From assembly GCA_002796755.1 (NCBI GenBank), contig PHFE01000095.1:1193557-1257556 (forward strand): a stretch of 64,000 nucleotides of DNA. The letters are read 5' to 3'. Positions 24,163 through 35,780 of this stretch are shown piece by piece. The notes below the pieces were generated by a model. That model was not told the DNA's origin and made no database searches. It saw only the letters and a program-made list of their open reading frames with translations. A program made the position numbers and the translations under genes. Position 1 is the stretch's first letter. The number at the start of each line of letters is the position of its first letter. This DNA is from Paracorniculantispora psalliotae (taxonomy: Eukaryota > Ascomycota > Sordariomycetes > Hypocreales > Cordycipitaceae).

Positions 24163-26874
24163 ATGGAACCGGACGGCAAGAGGCGCAAGCTTGCCCCCAA
24201 GCTCACTGCCTCGGTGTCTTCTCCTCCCGACCCTCGTTCGGCCCAATATCATCATAAACTCGTATGTCTCGCCCCACCCTCAAAGCCCTGCGTTGCCTGT
24301 TTTCTGTTTTCTGCTTTACCTGCTTGCCTCCTTTAGCTGCTTGGCCAGCTTTGTCTAACTTGTTGCTTTGGCATGACCACTCTGGCCACCCGCCGCTGAC
24401 ATTCTCCAGCCTCATCCCGCTCACATAGTCCCCGATGCGCCGCACCACTCTCAGCGCCACGAGTTTGAGGCCTTTGCCCGTCATCTACACGATGCCGCCG
24501 TCCTCATCAACCGCCAGGCCACCCACCGCAGCACCTCTTACACAAACGTCTCCGTCTTGCTCTTGGGTTGGCAGGATGACGCAGCAGCCGTCGAAAACAT
24601 CCGTGCTCTGCAGCAGGTCTTAGACACCGACTATCACTACCACACCCAACCCTACCACATTCCCGCAGTCGCCAATCCGAGCATAAAATTGAGCATGCAA
24701 ATAGCCTCGTTTCTCGAGAGCGCACAACCAAATCAGCTGCTCATTGTGTATTATTCCGGCCATGGCCATCTTGGACCCGATGGCCAGCTCTACTGGGCTT
24801 CGTACGTCCGTCTCCAGCTCGTCAACACGCCCAGTCAAAACTAACATCATATCGCAGCTCGCTACTCGAAAATGCCGCCAGGCTAAAATGGAACAGTATC
24901 CGCTACCTCTTTGAAGACGCCCACTCCGACATGCTGCTCCTCTTGGATACCTGCGCTGTACCCGACGCCATTACCTCCAGTCACGGGTTGAAGCAAGTCA
25001 TTGCTGCCTGCTCGCCAGAGACCGCTCGCCATCCCTCGGCATCGGCGCGTGCCAATTTTTCTCCCTGTCTCAATGCCGCTCTCCACCAACTTAGTCGCAA
25101 CTCATCCTTCTCCGCCCAGCAGCTTTGCCACGAAATCAAGGCCGTCTCTCAGGCGCACGCCACCTCGTCCCGATTTCCTTCGCCCGCCTTTGAGCCGACA
25201 TTCTTTACCCTTACCCCCGACCAAGACAGGAATATCGAACTGGCCCCGTTTACGGAACCCGCGTCTGATGCCGCCACCCCGGAAACCGCCCGCCCTCGAG
25301 ATTCTCCGCCCAGTCCGAAACCAGTGTCGAAACTAACCTTTGACGGCCCTCGCATTCTCGTTTGCACCACCTTTGTCGGCGATGCCACACCCGACATGTC
25401 GGCTTTCCACGGCTGGCTGCAAAATACGCCGCCCCTGGCCGCCCAAATTACCGTCGAAGGCATGTTCTTGGGTCCCCCGACGGTGCTGCTGATATCCATG
25501 CCTACGTCCCTGTGGTCTAATGTGCAGCACGACAAGATATGGTTTTACTTGGGCACCATCACCTCGCGCAACATGGTGTCGCTATACGACAAGATGGTAG
25601 GACCGTCTCTCGCCGCAGTTGCTGCAGCATCGGACGCCGCGGCAAAGCATCCCCCCGAATCTACCCCTCCGACTGCGCATTCTCGTCGACATTCAGGTGC
25701 GCCGTGGCCTGTGCCCGGCTCTACAAAGGAAGAGCAGCAGGATGGCCAAACAAGCCCAACCGCCAGGCTGTATCAATCTCTTGCCGCTGGCGGACTGGGG
25801 ATCAAACCAAAGGCCGAGGTCGCCGACTCTGCCGAGATGCAAGAGGCGGCGGAGCAGCTCAAGGCTCTGAGTCACGTTCGCCACCAAAGCGGTGACGCTG
25901 CCAGCAACCCGGCTATGCGCGCAGGCCTCCCCGTGTCCATGCCCAGTCTGCATCCTGGTTTTCGCAACCTCACGCGCTCCGAGTCGATGCCCGTGCTCGA
26001 CGGCGGCTCGGGGTCTGCCGGCGCCAAGGTCCGGCGCATTCTCGGCAAACCCGATATCCGATGCGCCCACTGCAGCCACGCGCCCTTCAAAGACTCGTCG
26101 TCACTGCGCAAGCACATTGCCGCCGCTCACACGCGCCCGTTTCCCTGCGCTTTCTACTTTGGCGGCTGCACAAGCACGTTTGGGTCCAAGAATGAGTGGA
26201 AGCGCCACATTGCCTCGCAGCACCTGTGCCTGCAGTACTACCGCTGCTCCATCTGCGCGCAGACCACCGTCGACGGCAAGGGCAACGAGTTCAACCGTAA
26301 GGACCTCTTCACGCAGCACCTGCGCCGCATGCACGCGCCGCTTGAAGTCAAGCGCGCCCTCGCGCGCGGCGACAATGGCGAGCAGCAGGTCGACTGGGAC
26401 AACTACGTCAAGGACATGCAGCACGCGTGCCTCATCCAGCGCCGGCTGCCGCCCCAGCGCTCCAGCTGCCCCAAGCCCGGCTGCGTCAACACGTTTGAGG
26501 GCCCGACGGCCTGGGACGAGTGGACGGAGCACGTCGGCCGGCACATGGAAAAGGGCGAGGGCGACAACCTCGGCGTCGACGCGCTGCTGCGGCAGTACGC
26601 CCTCGACGAGGGCATCATTGAGCGCGTTGGTGACAACAAGTATCGCATCCTCCCGACCATGGGCAACGGCGGCACTGTCAGCGGCAGCGGCAGCCAGCCG
26701 GCCAGCCAGGGCATGTCGGAGATGCAGGACTCGCAAATGGCGATGCAGCCGCATTCGCAAATGTCGACGCAGGAGGACTCGCAACCGTGGGGTGGTGTGC
26801 GGCTGCCGCCGTTGGCATCGCATCCGCCGTTACCGCCACCGCACGAGCAGCGATATCAGCATCCGCCAGAGTAA
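24163..26874 (+). CDS. Caspase-like (peptidase C14-type) domain fused to C2H2 zinc fingers
   Basis: Exons 24163-24261, 24410-24801 and 24858-26874 (introns of 148 and 56 bp, phases 0 and 2) encode 835 aa. The N-terminal domain has the caspase-fold layout: a VLLLGW strand, a helix with paired acidic residues, then YYSGHG with candidate catalytic His151, and LLLLDTC with candidate Cys196. The middle is Ser/Pro/Ala-rich. The C-terminal part carries about four Cys2His2 fingers from Cys566 to about residue 725, the first being C-x2-C-x13-H-x4-H. A Gln/Ser/Pro-rich tail follows. The Cys motif and all fingers lie in one uninterrupted exon, so the fusion is not a splicing guess. Protease activity and DNA binding are both predictions. 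An early N-terminal KRRK patch could aid nuclear import. Confidence 0.82.
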
Positions 26875-27260
26875 GGCCGCCAGCTTCTTCTAACAAACTA
26901 CATGCTACACAAAACTGTAGCCATGACTTTCTTGTCCTTGCACATGTCACATGTCCCTTTTTGTACGCATATTATGGGTTGGAACGTGTCGATTTCTTTA
27001 ACTTATGCATTTACACCGGAGTGATTGGGAAAGACTTTTTGATTATTTTGAATTACGCCTTCTTTTATATATAACTTTTTTTCTTTTTCGCAACCTGGTG
27101 TTGCGGTGGGATTCTTCTTAGTTTTACAGCACGATGTACATATCAAAAGGAGCACGCAAGTGCCTCCACCATTTACATCCGATTCAGTTTTCTTTTACTA
27201 AACATCGTGTCTCATGTGTTTCTATTATATACCTGTAGCTACGCAGCAATGCCGTCTCGC
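26875..27260. other. Convergent 3' intergenic region
   Basis: An AT- and T-rich stretch between the stop codons of the caspase-like/C2H2 gene (+) and the GH31 gene (-). It presumably holds both polyadenylation regions. No gene is seen. Confidence 0.6.
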
Positions 27261-30100
27261 TTAGATCTTGTGCGTGCTCGCCTCGTTGAGCGAAATGTCC
27301 ACCTTGACCGAGCGACTCCTCTTCCCATCCTCACCCGCACTCTTATTCCCACTCTTACTCTTCTTCGTCTTGCAGTCCTCGCCCAGCACCGTCACTTTCG
27401 TAATCCGCGGCAGCGCATCCACCGCAAACGTACCATTGATGCTCAACACACCCCCTTCATAGGTAAACGTCACGTCCGTCACGCCCCCGCGCTTCTGCGC
27501 CACCGACACGCCGTCATCAATGTACAGCTCGCCTGTCGCGCGCTTCTCCTCGTCCAGCGGGATGAGCAGTTCGAAATCCTGCTTCCGCAGCGCCGTCGTG
27601 GTATTCGCCGACTGCGCGCGGAGGGGAATCACGACGCCCCCGCGGATGAGCAGCGGAATGGTCGTGGTATCGACGTTGGTAAAGGTATGGGTCTTGCCGC
27701 CGTGGATGATCTTGTGCGTGTACCAGTCGTAGTAGTTGTCCGCGGGCAGGTAGACATCCACGCTTGTCGCGCCCTCTTCGGTCACGGGCGCGACCATGAT
27801 GCCCGGGCCGTAGAAGTACTGCAGCTCCAGCGCCCACGCAGCCTTATCCTCCGGGTAATAAAAGAATACCGGCGCGATGCTCGGCGTGCCGTCGGCGCTC
27901 GCGCGCTGCATGGCCGTGTAAAAGTAATCCAGCAGGCGATACCGAATCGCGATCGCCTTTCGTGCCGCCTCGGCCACCGAGTCCCAGCGGTAGAATTCCT
28001 GCCCCGGCGTGCCGTACTCATTATGATTTCTGTAAAAACTGTAAAACGCGCCTAAGCTCGCCCACCGCGCGCACAGCTCCTCCGTCGTCGCGCCCGCGAA
28101 GCCGCACACGTCCGAGCCGACCATGTTGAACTGGAACAGCGCCGTAAACGCCAACATGCCGCGGATCGACTCGCGATATTTCTGCCACGTCGACATGTTA
28201 TCGCCCAGCCAGTGGCCGACTTTGGCGCCGGCGCCCGCAAACGTGCTGCGCGTGATGATGAGCGGCCGGAGACCGGGGCGGCGCGCGAGCATGGCCTCGC
28301 GCGAGGCAATGGACATGAGCGAGCCGTAGAGGTTGTGCGTGTCGTACATGGCGAGGCCGTTTTGGTGCATCACGTCCGTGTTGACGGTGTGGTTGGAGAT
28401 GCCGCCTTTATCCGCGTTCCAGTCGTCCCGGAAGGCGGCCTTGTTGTGGATGGCGTACTTGGGGTACAGCAGGTCACGGCCGGGCAGGCCCTTTTGATCA
28501 CCAGCGGCGGAAGCGCGGGCGGGGAGGATCAGGGCTTGGGTATCAACGTTGGGCGCGACGTTGGGGTTGGTCGTCTCGAAGAGGGAAGCCGCACGGCGCT
28601 TGCTCGTGCAGCCGCCGACCTGGAACTCGCACGGCCAGCCGGGCAGTGAGCGCGGCGTGTCGCGCACAGGCGGCGCGGGCGGCGGAAAGCCCTTGGCGGC
28701 GGAGTACGGGTCGTCGCAGGGAAAGTTGCAGGGAAAGTTGCTCGGCTCATTCATGTCGATCCAGAGAGCGTCGATATCCACGCCGGCGTCTTTATCGAAA
28801 AAGACTTTAAACTCATTCGTCCAGTACGAATCCGCCGTCTCGGCGAACCAGTCCGGGAAGACGGTCACGCCGGGCCACACGACACCCAGCCAGGCGGAGC
28901 CGTTGGCGCGGAGGAGGAACGCATTCTGCTCGATGCCGCGGTGCAGCGGCGCGTAGTCCTGGTACGCGACCGCGGGGTCGACCATGACGACGTAGTGTTG
29001 GTCGTGCTCATGCAAGTAACCGATGAGCGCGCGCATCTTGTCGAGCGAGAAGCGCTGCGGGTCGAGAGAGAAGACGCGCCGGCGGTCCATGTAGTCGATA
29101 TCCGTCCACATGGTCTCGAGCGGGATGCCGGCGGCGCTGTAGTTGGCGACGACCTCGGCGACCTCGAACGCGTCCTGGTAGCCGTAGCGGCAGTTGTGGT
29201 AGCCCAGACCCCAGTACGGCTGCATGGCCGGCGTGCCCGCGAGCGCACCGTACTGCCTGCTCACCTCGACCGGCCCCGGCCCCGCAAAGAAGTAGAAATC
29301 CAGCACACCGCCGAGCGTGTTATACTCGAGATACTGCTTTCCGGAGGCATCCTGGTCGATCATGACGTCCATGCCGTTGGAGTTGAGAAACAGCACGCCG
29401 TGCGCGCCGCCGGCACGCTGCTCCAGATAAAACGGGTGGTCGCCGTAGAGGTTGGCGCCGTTGGGGATGCCGAAGCTGTCCTGGTTCCAGAACGTGCGGA
29501 CGTACTTTGTCGTGTTGAGCCGGAACGGGTCGGAATGCTCGCCGAGGCCGTAGAGGTAGGGGTCGGCGGGCAGCGCGGTGCGCAGGCGCAGGTACTGTGT
29601 CTCAAAGACGAGCGGCGCCGCGGCCGTGTCGAAGAGCACCTCGCCCGTGTCGCGGCGCGTGACGTTGAAGGAGAAGGGCGAGGCCGTGTGCTGGAAGCGG
29701 AGGTGGCTGCCCGCGGGGGATGTTTTCGCGGTGGACCGCGGGAAGACGGACGCGGGTACCTGGTAGACCTGGTTGCCGGCGTCCTGGATCTTGACGTGCA
29801 GTCTGTTGTCTGCGCCGCATTAGCATTAGGCTTGTCAAACGAGGTAACCAACACCCGCTTTTCCATGAACTTACCAGTTTCGTAGGTGACCTCGAGAACG
29901 AGATCTTTCAAGTCGTCGCCGTAGGCGTTGCACGCCGTGCCCGCGAGGGACAGCTCCGCCGTCAGCCCGGCGTCGGTCGTCTTCACATTCGACGCCTTGT
30001 AGCCGGGGCACTTGTCGAGGGCGCCGTCAGCAGCGTCTCTGCGCGTGAGGGCGGCCCCAGAGGCCAGCCCGGATAGGAGCAAGCTTCCCCAGACTCTCAT
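27261..30100 (-). CDS. Secreted GH31 alpha-glucosidase (AgdC-like)
   Basis: Exon 1 is 29875-30100 and exon 2 is 27261-29809, with a 65-bp intron; the product is 924 aa. A signal peptide (about residues 1-17) is followed by a beta-sandwich N-domain, the (beta/alpha)8 barrel and C-terminal beta domains. The nucleophile region WIDMNEPS places Asp427 as the catalytic nucleophile, and HWLGDN places Asp612 as the acid/base. Cysteine pairs just after the nucleophile (CNFPC) and the WNxD/GSDVCGF stretches are typical of fungal extracellular enzymes that remove terminal glucose from malto-oligosaccharides. Length fits the family. The basic, Lys/Ser-rich segment near the C-terminus looks species-specific. 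The next gene upstream on the same strand is a sugar transporter, suggesting glucose release and uptake. Exact linkage specificity is not deducible. Confidence 0.93.
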
Positions 30101-30159
30101 GTTGGAAAGAAAAGGTATGAATTGAGTTTGGAGCTTAGCTTGAGATGGGACGAGGGGCG

Positions 30160-30407
30160 GTGGAGGGGCGGCAGGTGTTATATATGCAGGCCGAGAAAGA
30201 GAAAAAAACAGGATCCCGGTCCGGCCATGTCTGCCCGGTTGAGACACCCGTTCTGCAGCAGTGCAGCTCCAGAGAAAACTAGTTTAGTTACCTCACTAGG
30301 TATTTGGCTAAGGCGGCCGGGACAAGCACAAAAGGTCGCATTGCACCCCGGGAGGCGGGGACGCCGTCGTGCAGCTACGTGGTGGGGATATTGGAGCTTG
30401 ACCCCGG
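30160..30407. promoter_or_regulatory. Cluster of CreA/Cre1-like motifs upstream of the GH31 gene
   Basis: Five matches to the carbon-catabolite repressor consensus SYGGRG (either strand) lie within 250 bp: GTGGAG at 30160, CCCCGG at 30346, GCGGGG at 30355, GTGGGG at 30382 and CCCCGG at 30402. The motif is degenerate, so about one would be expected by chance. Glucose repression of an alpha-glucosidase is plausible but unproven here. Confidence 0.35.
30178..30185 (-). promoter_or_regulatory. TATA box of the GH31 gene
   Basis: ATATATAA on the minus strand, about 78 bp upstream of the GH31 ATG. Confidence 0.5.
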
Positions 30408-32253
30408 ACACAGAGCTCGCGCAGCGAAAAAGGGCTTGGAATAAGGCCGAGATCAGAGCTGCGAGACGGCGCCATGCATATCTGGGGCTGAGAAACCGCA
30501 AGAAGATTTGAATTGGAGACTTGCGTTGTATGACGCGGTGCATTTGCAAGCTTGTGCTTTTTCTCTGATAAGACAACTTGCTTACAGGAAGAGGAAGAAG
30601 ACACTCGCGAGAGAATGTCACAAGTCTGGGGTTCCGAGATTTGTATGGGCTTACCCCAGGAGGCGCGATTTTGGCTCATTGTGGCTTGATGCTGACCTTG
30701 GCTCTGAATGCGAGCAGCGCGAGACGAGAATCCGGGGCAAGGCTACAACAGCCGTGAGGGATTTTCAACACGCGGAGAAATTGAAGACTGCTGCAGTTAT
30801 TCAATTGACTACTATCGCGCTCATTTAGCATCTCAATTGATCAGCATCACACCTTCAATTGCAGATGTCGTTGTTGCAACAACGCTCTGCGCTCCAAGCC
30901 GACTACCATACCCAACCTGCGCACTTTATACGTCGCCATTGTCGTACAAGTCCAGGATAAAGACTTTTCAGCTTGATCCCACTTCATTGGAGCTGCGCTC
31001 GTAGCGTCGCATTTTCAATCGGCATCTTTCGTCGCACTGCAGCATTCATCAGAGAGGAGACGACAGACCCAAAAACGCCACCTTCTCTAGCGCCGCATCA
31101 ACCTCTGGGTCTCCCGATAATTGATGGCCACGCTAAAACAGGAAGCTAAATCAAAATGTTTCCTGCAAGCGAAGAAAGCCTGGCTGTGATTAAAGGGCCG
31201 ATTGAGTTCCAAGTTAGCTCGGGCAGCTAATAAGGCTGTGCTGTTTTCGCGCGGGGTTGAAATCCGCACGTTCGCCGCTAGGCCCTGTTTTCATTGTCAA
31301 AGAATTGCAAATTAGCCATGAGCCCTTTCCTCGTTTCTCTCTTGTCTCTCAGTTTCTGCGCAGCAACGAGAGCGAAAAACGTCAACTTCGGTATCTTCGC
31401 TCGGAAGTCGCATCGGCCTTGCTTCGGCGCATATTCCCACCTCTTAAATGAAAAACAGTGGATGTTCGTCCGGTGGCTGCAGTTTGGGCTGTGATATCAT
31501 GACCGCTGTTAATACAGTGAACGATGTCGAGGCCACTGTCGATCTGCGAGCGTGTGGAGAACGCCCTGTAGAAAGGTTGTTCTTATAATTTAGTGGCGCT
31601 GCTTCTCCAAAATTTTTGACGGGCTGTCGGTCCGAGACGACAGCGGAGCTGGGGAAGAGCTCGGTCGGGCTTGGGGCTGGAGAATGGCGGCACACATCAC
31701 CCAAGTAGGTAACGATCGAAATGGTACCTCAATCATGTCCGCCGGGTGCTTTGAGTGTGGTCTGGAGAAACGACCAGACTTGGGCGACCTAGACCTTGCC
31801 GCGGAGAGCAAAACAGCTGGCGCCGAAGAACTGGGCGGCGGGTGTGCCGATTTTGTTGCAGGGTAGCCGGGCACGGTGGCCGACTGCGCCGCGGCGGATG
31901 ACGGCCGGCAACACCTGCGGAGCGGTAGTAGCTGTAAGTGTTGTGTGAGATACTGGTAATGGCGAGCGTTTCTCATTCTTCTTTTTTGAATGGTTCGTCT
32001 ACTCTGTGTGTCGCGATGGTGGGATTTGGTCATGCCGACGCTCACTGACTGTCTCACCCAGATATACAAAACTAAGTTCACAAAGTAGAGAGAAACAGCA
32101 ACACAATTTGAAATACCGCACATTGTCATGTTGGATCATTCTCAATTAAAAACTGCGGTCAAACTAATATATCCACCAGCTTGCAAGATAGGTATACCAA
32201 TTATCACTTATACAAAATCATGCTCAACACTCATTTCTCATACCCGAACCCCT

Positions 32254-33983
32254 CTAAGCGAGCTCGGTCGTCTTCTCAACATTCTCAACAGTCTCGCCCT
32301 GAGCTTTCTCGGCACCCTGCGCGGCAATGCTGGCGCGCTGCTGCCAGCTCTCAGTAGGGCGCCAAGAGGTCGACTTGGGCGCAAACTTGACATCCTCGTA
32401 CAGCTGGTCGACCTCCTCAAGCGTCAGGTTCTTTGTCTCGTAAATGAAACAATAGACAAAGGCAATGCAGATAAAGCAGGCACCAAACCAAACAAAGAAG
32501 ATCTTTGACTGTAAATTGGCAGAGTTCGGGCCCCAGTTGACGAGATATGGCGTGGAGTAGGCAATGGCCCAGTTGAGCAGCCAGTTGCTCGCCGTGGTAA
32601 TACTGATCGACTTGGCACGCGTCTTGAGAGGGAAGATTTCACCAGTAACAACCCAAGCGAGAGGTCCCCAAGTAGACGCAAAGAAGAAGATGTAGATACA
32701 CACGAAAGCAACAGCTGCCTTTTGACCAGCATCGTTGGTCGAGGTGAGAACTCCGGTATCAGGGTTCTGGGTTGCCGACAGCGTTCCACACATGCCAACA
32801 ATGAACTGAGAAATGCACATTCCAATGGCACCAAAGAGAAGTAGAGGACGTCGACCCCATTTATCCGTTGCGTAGAGGCCAGGGATCGTAGATGCGACAT
32901 TGATAGCTGACGTAATCATCTGAATAATGAAGGGATTCGAAATTCCGCTTTTTTCAAAGTATTTTGTGCCGTAGTAGAAGATAAAATTGATGCCTGTGAG
33001 CTGTTGTAATCCTTGTAAAGCAGAGCCTGTGAGCTGGCGTTTAAGGACGGGGTGGCGGAAACAATCGAGATATGAGGTTCCGGAGCCGAGCTTCATTTCG
33101 TGATCGTGGTTGGCTTTAATTTCGTGGAGCTCCTCAGCAATAGCGGGGTGGTCGGCGGGGAGGCGGCGAATTCGGCCTAGAGCCTTAGCGGCTTTTTCTA
33201 ATTTGTTCGCGCGGATGAGATAACGGGGAGTCTCAGGGAGGAGAATCATTCCGACGAGCAGAATCAGGGACCAGGCGAATTGGACGGCGATGGGGATGCG
33301 GTAACTTCCGCTGTCGTTCCGCCTAGCGGTCGCGTTGTCGACAACGGCGGCTAGCAGAAGACCAATCGTGATTGCAAGCTGATAGGCGCCGACAATAGCA
33401 CCGCGAATCCATTTGGGAGCCGTCTCAGACTGGTAGAGCGGGACTAAGAGTCCAAGTTAGCAAGCGGCGCGACGAAATCAAATGGATGCAAGACGTACTC
33501 AAGGCGGAGATCAGACCGACACCGAAACCAGCAAAGAAACGACCAGCGAGGAACATAGGAATGGCAGTGGCCGCAGTTTGCAAAATAACACCCAAATTGA
33601 AGACCCAGGTGGAGATGATCAGGCCAGGGCGACGGCCGAGATAATCGGCGAGGAAAGGCGAAGCGAGCGCGCCAAAGAAGGTACCGGCAGACAAGATGGA
33701 GACAATCGCAGACTCTTGAGAGGTAGTAATGTTGGGACCCTGGTCGTCGGTGTAGCCGGTGCTGAACTGCTGCTTCCAGTAGGGCATAACAATAATACCA
33801 CTAATCGTGCCGGTATCGTAACTGGTACCATGGTCAGCGCGCGCACCCACGACATAATACAAATCAAGCCTACCCAAAGAGAACACCACCAAAGGCGACA
33901 AAGAAGCCCATCGCAATAGCCGGCCATGTTTTACCGACCTGGTGCTCCGGCTTCGAAAGCGAAGCCTTGCGCAGAAACCCCAT
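32254..33983 (-). CDS. MFS hexose transporter (sugar porter family)
   Basis: Exons 33874-33983, 33499-33821 and 32254-33443 (introns 52 and 55 bp) give 540 aa. Twelve hydrophobic segments fit the major facilitator fold. Sugar porter signatures are present: GYDTGTISG in TM1, LGRR after TM2, PETPRYL before the central loop, the WGRRPLL repeat after TM8, a GEIFPLKTRAK stretch after TM10, and YETKNLTLEEVDQLYE at the C-terminal end of TM12. The start of TM1 is split by the first intron. The protein resembles fungal high-affinity glucose/hexose carriers at the plasma membrane. No long C-terminal sensor tail like that of Snf3/Rgt2 is seen. It lies upstream of the GH31 gene on the same strand and may take up the released glucose. 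Confidence 0.9.
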
Positions 33984-35780
33984 GATTGCGGTCAGGCGGA
34001 GGAGTGTAGAGGGAGCTTATAGGAGCGCGGCGGCTATAGGAAGAAGATGCTATGAACAAGACAAGCTGCTCACAGACAGGAAAGCGCCGAATTCGCGAGA
34101 AGAAGACGTCTACGAAAGAACTGATGCGCGTGGAGCGGGGGGCTAGTTACTTATGTATACAGAGGCAAAGAGGGCACGGGGAAGGAGCGACTGGGGCCTG
34201 GGGGATCATCAATGCTAGCTTTTCGAATGACATCCAAATACTTTGCAGGGCCCAGCTCATTGAGACTAGGTCGCAACAGGAGAAGCTTGGGCCTTGTTGG
34301 CGCATCATTTCGTGGGAACACAACCACGCTAATTGAGCGCTGCGATGAGGTTTAGCCTCGAAGCATTTGCCGTGGAGAAGTGGACTAACAAAATTGGCGG
34401 CAGCCTCCACCCATCAGGCCGGTCCTACGAGTTCCTTTTTTCGAAATCGCATTGGGGAATACGGCGGTTCTTTTGTCGCTACTTGTGCTTCGCACGGCGA
34501 GCCCTTGAGACATCGAGCAATTCCTCCGACCTGAGCGCACCGGCCCTGGGACGACGCTGACGCGATCCTGGGCGAGAACTTTCCTACGCCACTGAAAAGT
34601 GCATCACGCTTCGTTTCCGAGATGACGCTAGCACAAACTTCCGGGGCTAGCCAGAGACATGGCCGCAGAGGCGCGCCGCCTGCTTGCATCTGGGCCAAGG
34701 TGATTGACTCTACCGACCCACACTGACAGCTGTAGGGCGAGAAAAAGCACGCAAGTAAATTATCAGGGACTGATGGACAGAGTTGTTCGCCAATTTTAGA
34801 GAGCTGCTGGCTGTTCCTATCAAGCAGCGAGCGACCAAACAGCTGTTCAACATGCTCTACCCTCATACACCGATCCCATTTCAATAGCCGGCGTAATACC
34901 TTTCATCCGACTTCTTCTTGGACTACGGCAAATGTGCAGGTCGCTTGCAATTACTTCGAGTACAATTAGAGTGGTGGCGCACACTAATCTGCAGCTAAGG
35001 ACGCCTCAGACGACAACACCAGGCTAGCCCGGTAATTGATTCCAGATGGCGTATTCCGAATACTCATCACCAGGAGCCTACGAAACAAAAGTCGCACGCG
35101 CGATTTCGCAATACATGACCGCCAGATTGTCGCGAACGGTTTTCAGTGCTTTGTCCGTTGTCTCGCGGCCCCCCTTTTCTGCCAAAGGCCCGATAGAACC
35201 CCCGCCGTGACAATGGCCCAAGCTAAGACACTGTCCGTGGTTGAGTTGCAATTCTCCATGTAAGCTCGCTGCTACTGTTGTTTTAGTTGTCGATCAATCA
35301 CGCGTCAGCTTCTGATCGCTGCGCTCCATGTTTCGGGAAATTAGTAACCGGCGACCACCAGCGGTCAGCATCAAGCATTTGCCGTTGAATGCAAAATCTT
35401 CACAGAAGTATTTTGCCTCTGTCTGCATGGCAATTCAGCACGTCGGCCCGACGCCTCAAAAACCGGGATTTGCAATCGCTGAGCGACGCCTCTCCCGTGG
35501 CGAAGACCTGCAACTTCGGTCTCTTTGTGGACCAGCCCCATGGGCAACCCGCAGTTTGTGCCGCTCCACTGCGATGCTTAAACCGCTTCTAGAATGATTC
35601 TAGCAGGTTTCCAGGATGCGTTACGACTGCGCAAAAGATCGATAGGCTAGAGATAACGGTTGGAGATACACATTACGCACGCGGCTGGGTGTTATCCCCT
35701 ATCTGCAGCAGAAAATAACCCATTTATTAAAACTAATAGAGTCTACCCTGACTCCCCGCGCTGCCAAACTTGAGGCGGAG
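33984..35780. other. Intergenic DNA upstream of the transporter
   Basis: No convincing gene was found. A TATA-like element (TATAAG on the minus strand at 34016-34021) lies about 35 bp from the transporter ATG. The rest shows only short overlapping frames. Confidence 0.5.

Larger units (their letters stand above)
30101..32253. other. Intergenic DNA between GH31 and transporter genes
   Basis: Apart from the GH31 promoter elements no gene is convincing. Frames around 31590-32129 (-) and 31684-31866 (+) overlap each other and have no recognisable domain. The right end is the 3' UTR of the transporter. Confidence 0.5.

Noticed and set aside
25892..26893. 333-codon plus-strand frame overlapping the caspase-like/C2H2 gene
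   Set aside because: It is the shifted frame of a GC-biased coding exon, rich in Ala/Arg/Ser, with no domain; the overlapping frame has clear zinc fingers.
28941..29885. 314-codon plus-strand frame antisense to GH31
   Set aside because: It lies opposite conserved GH31 barrel sequence and reflects third-position GC bias; no domain or splice signals.
31590..32129. 179-codon minus-strand frame near the transporter 3' end
   Set aside because: It overlaps an opposing short frame of equal quality; Ser/Pro-rich and without recognisable domains.
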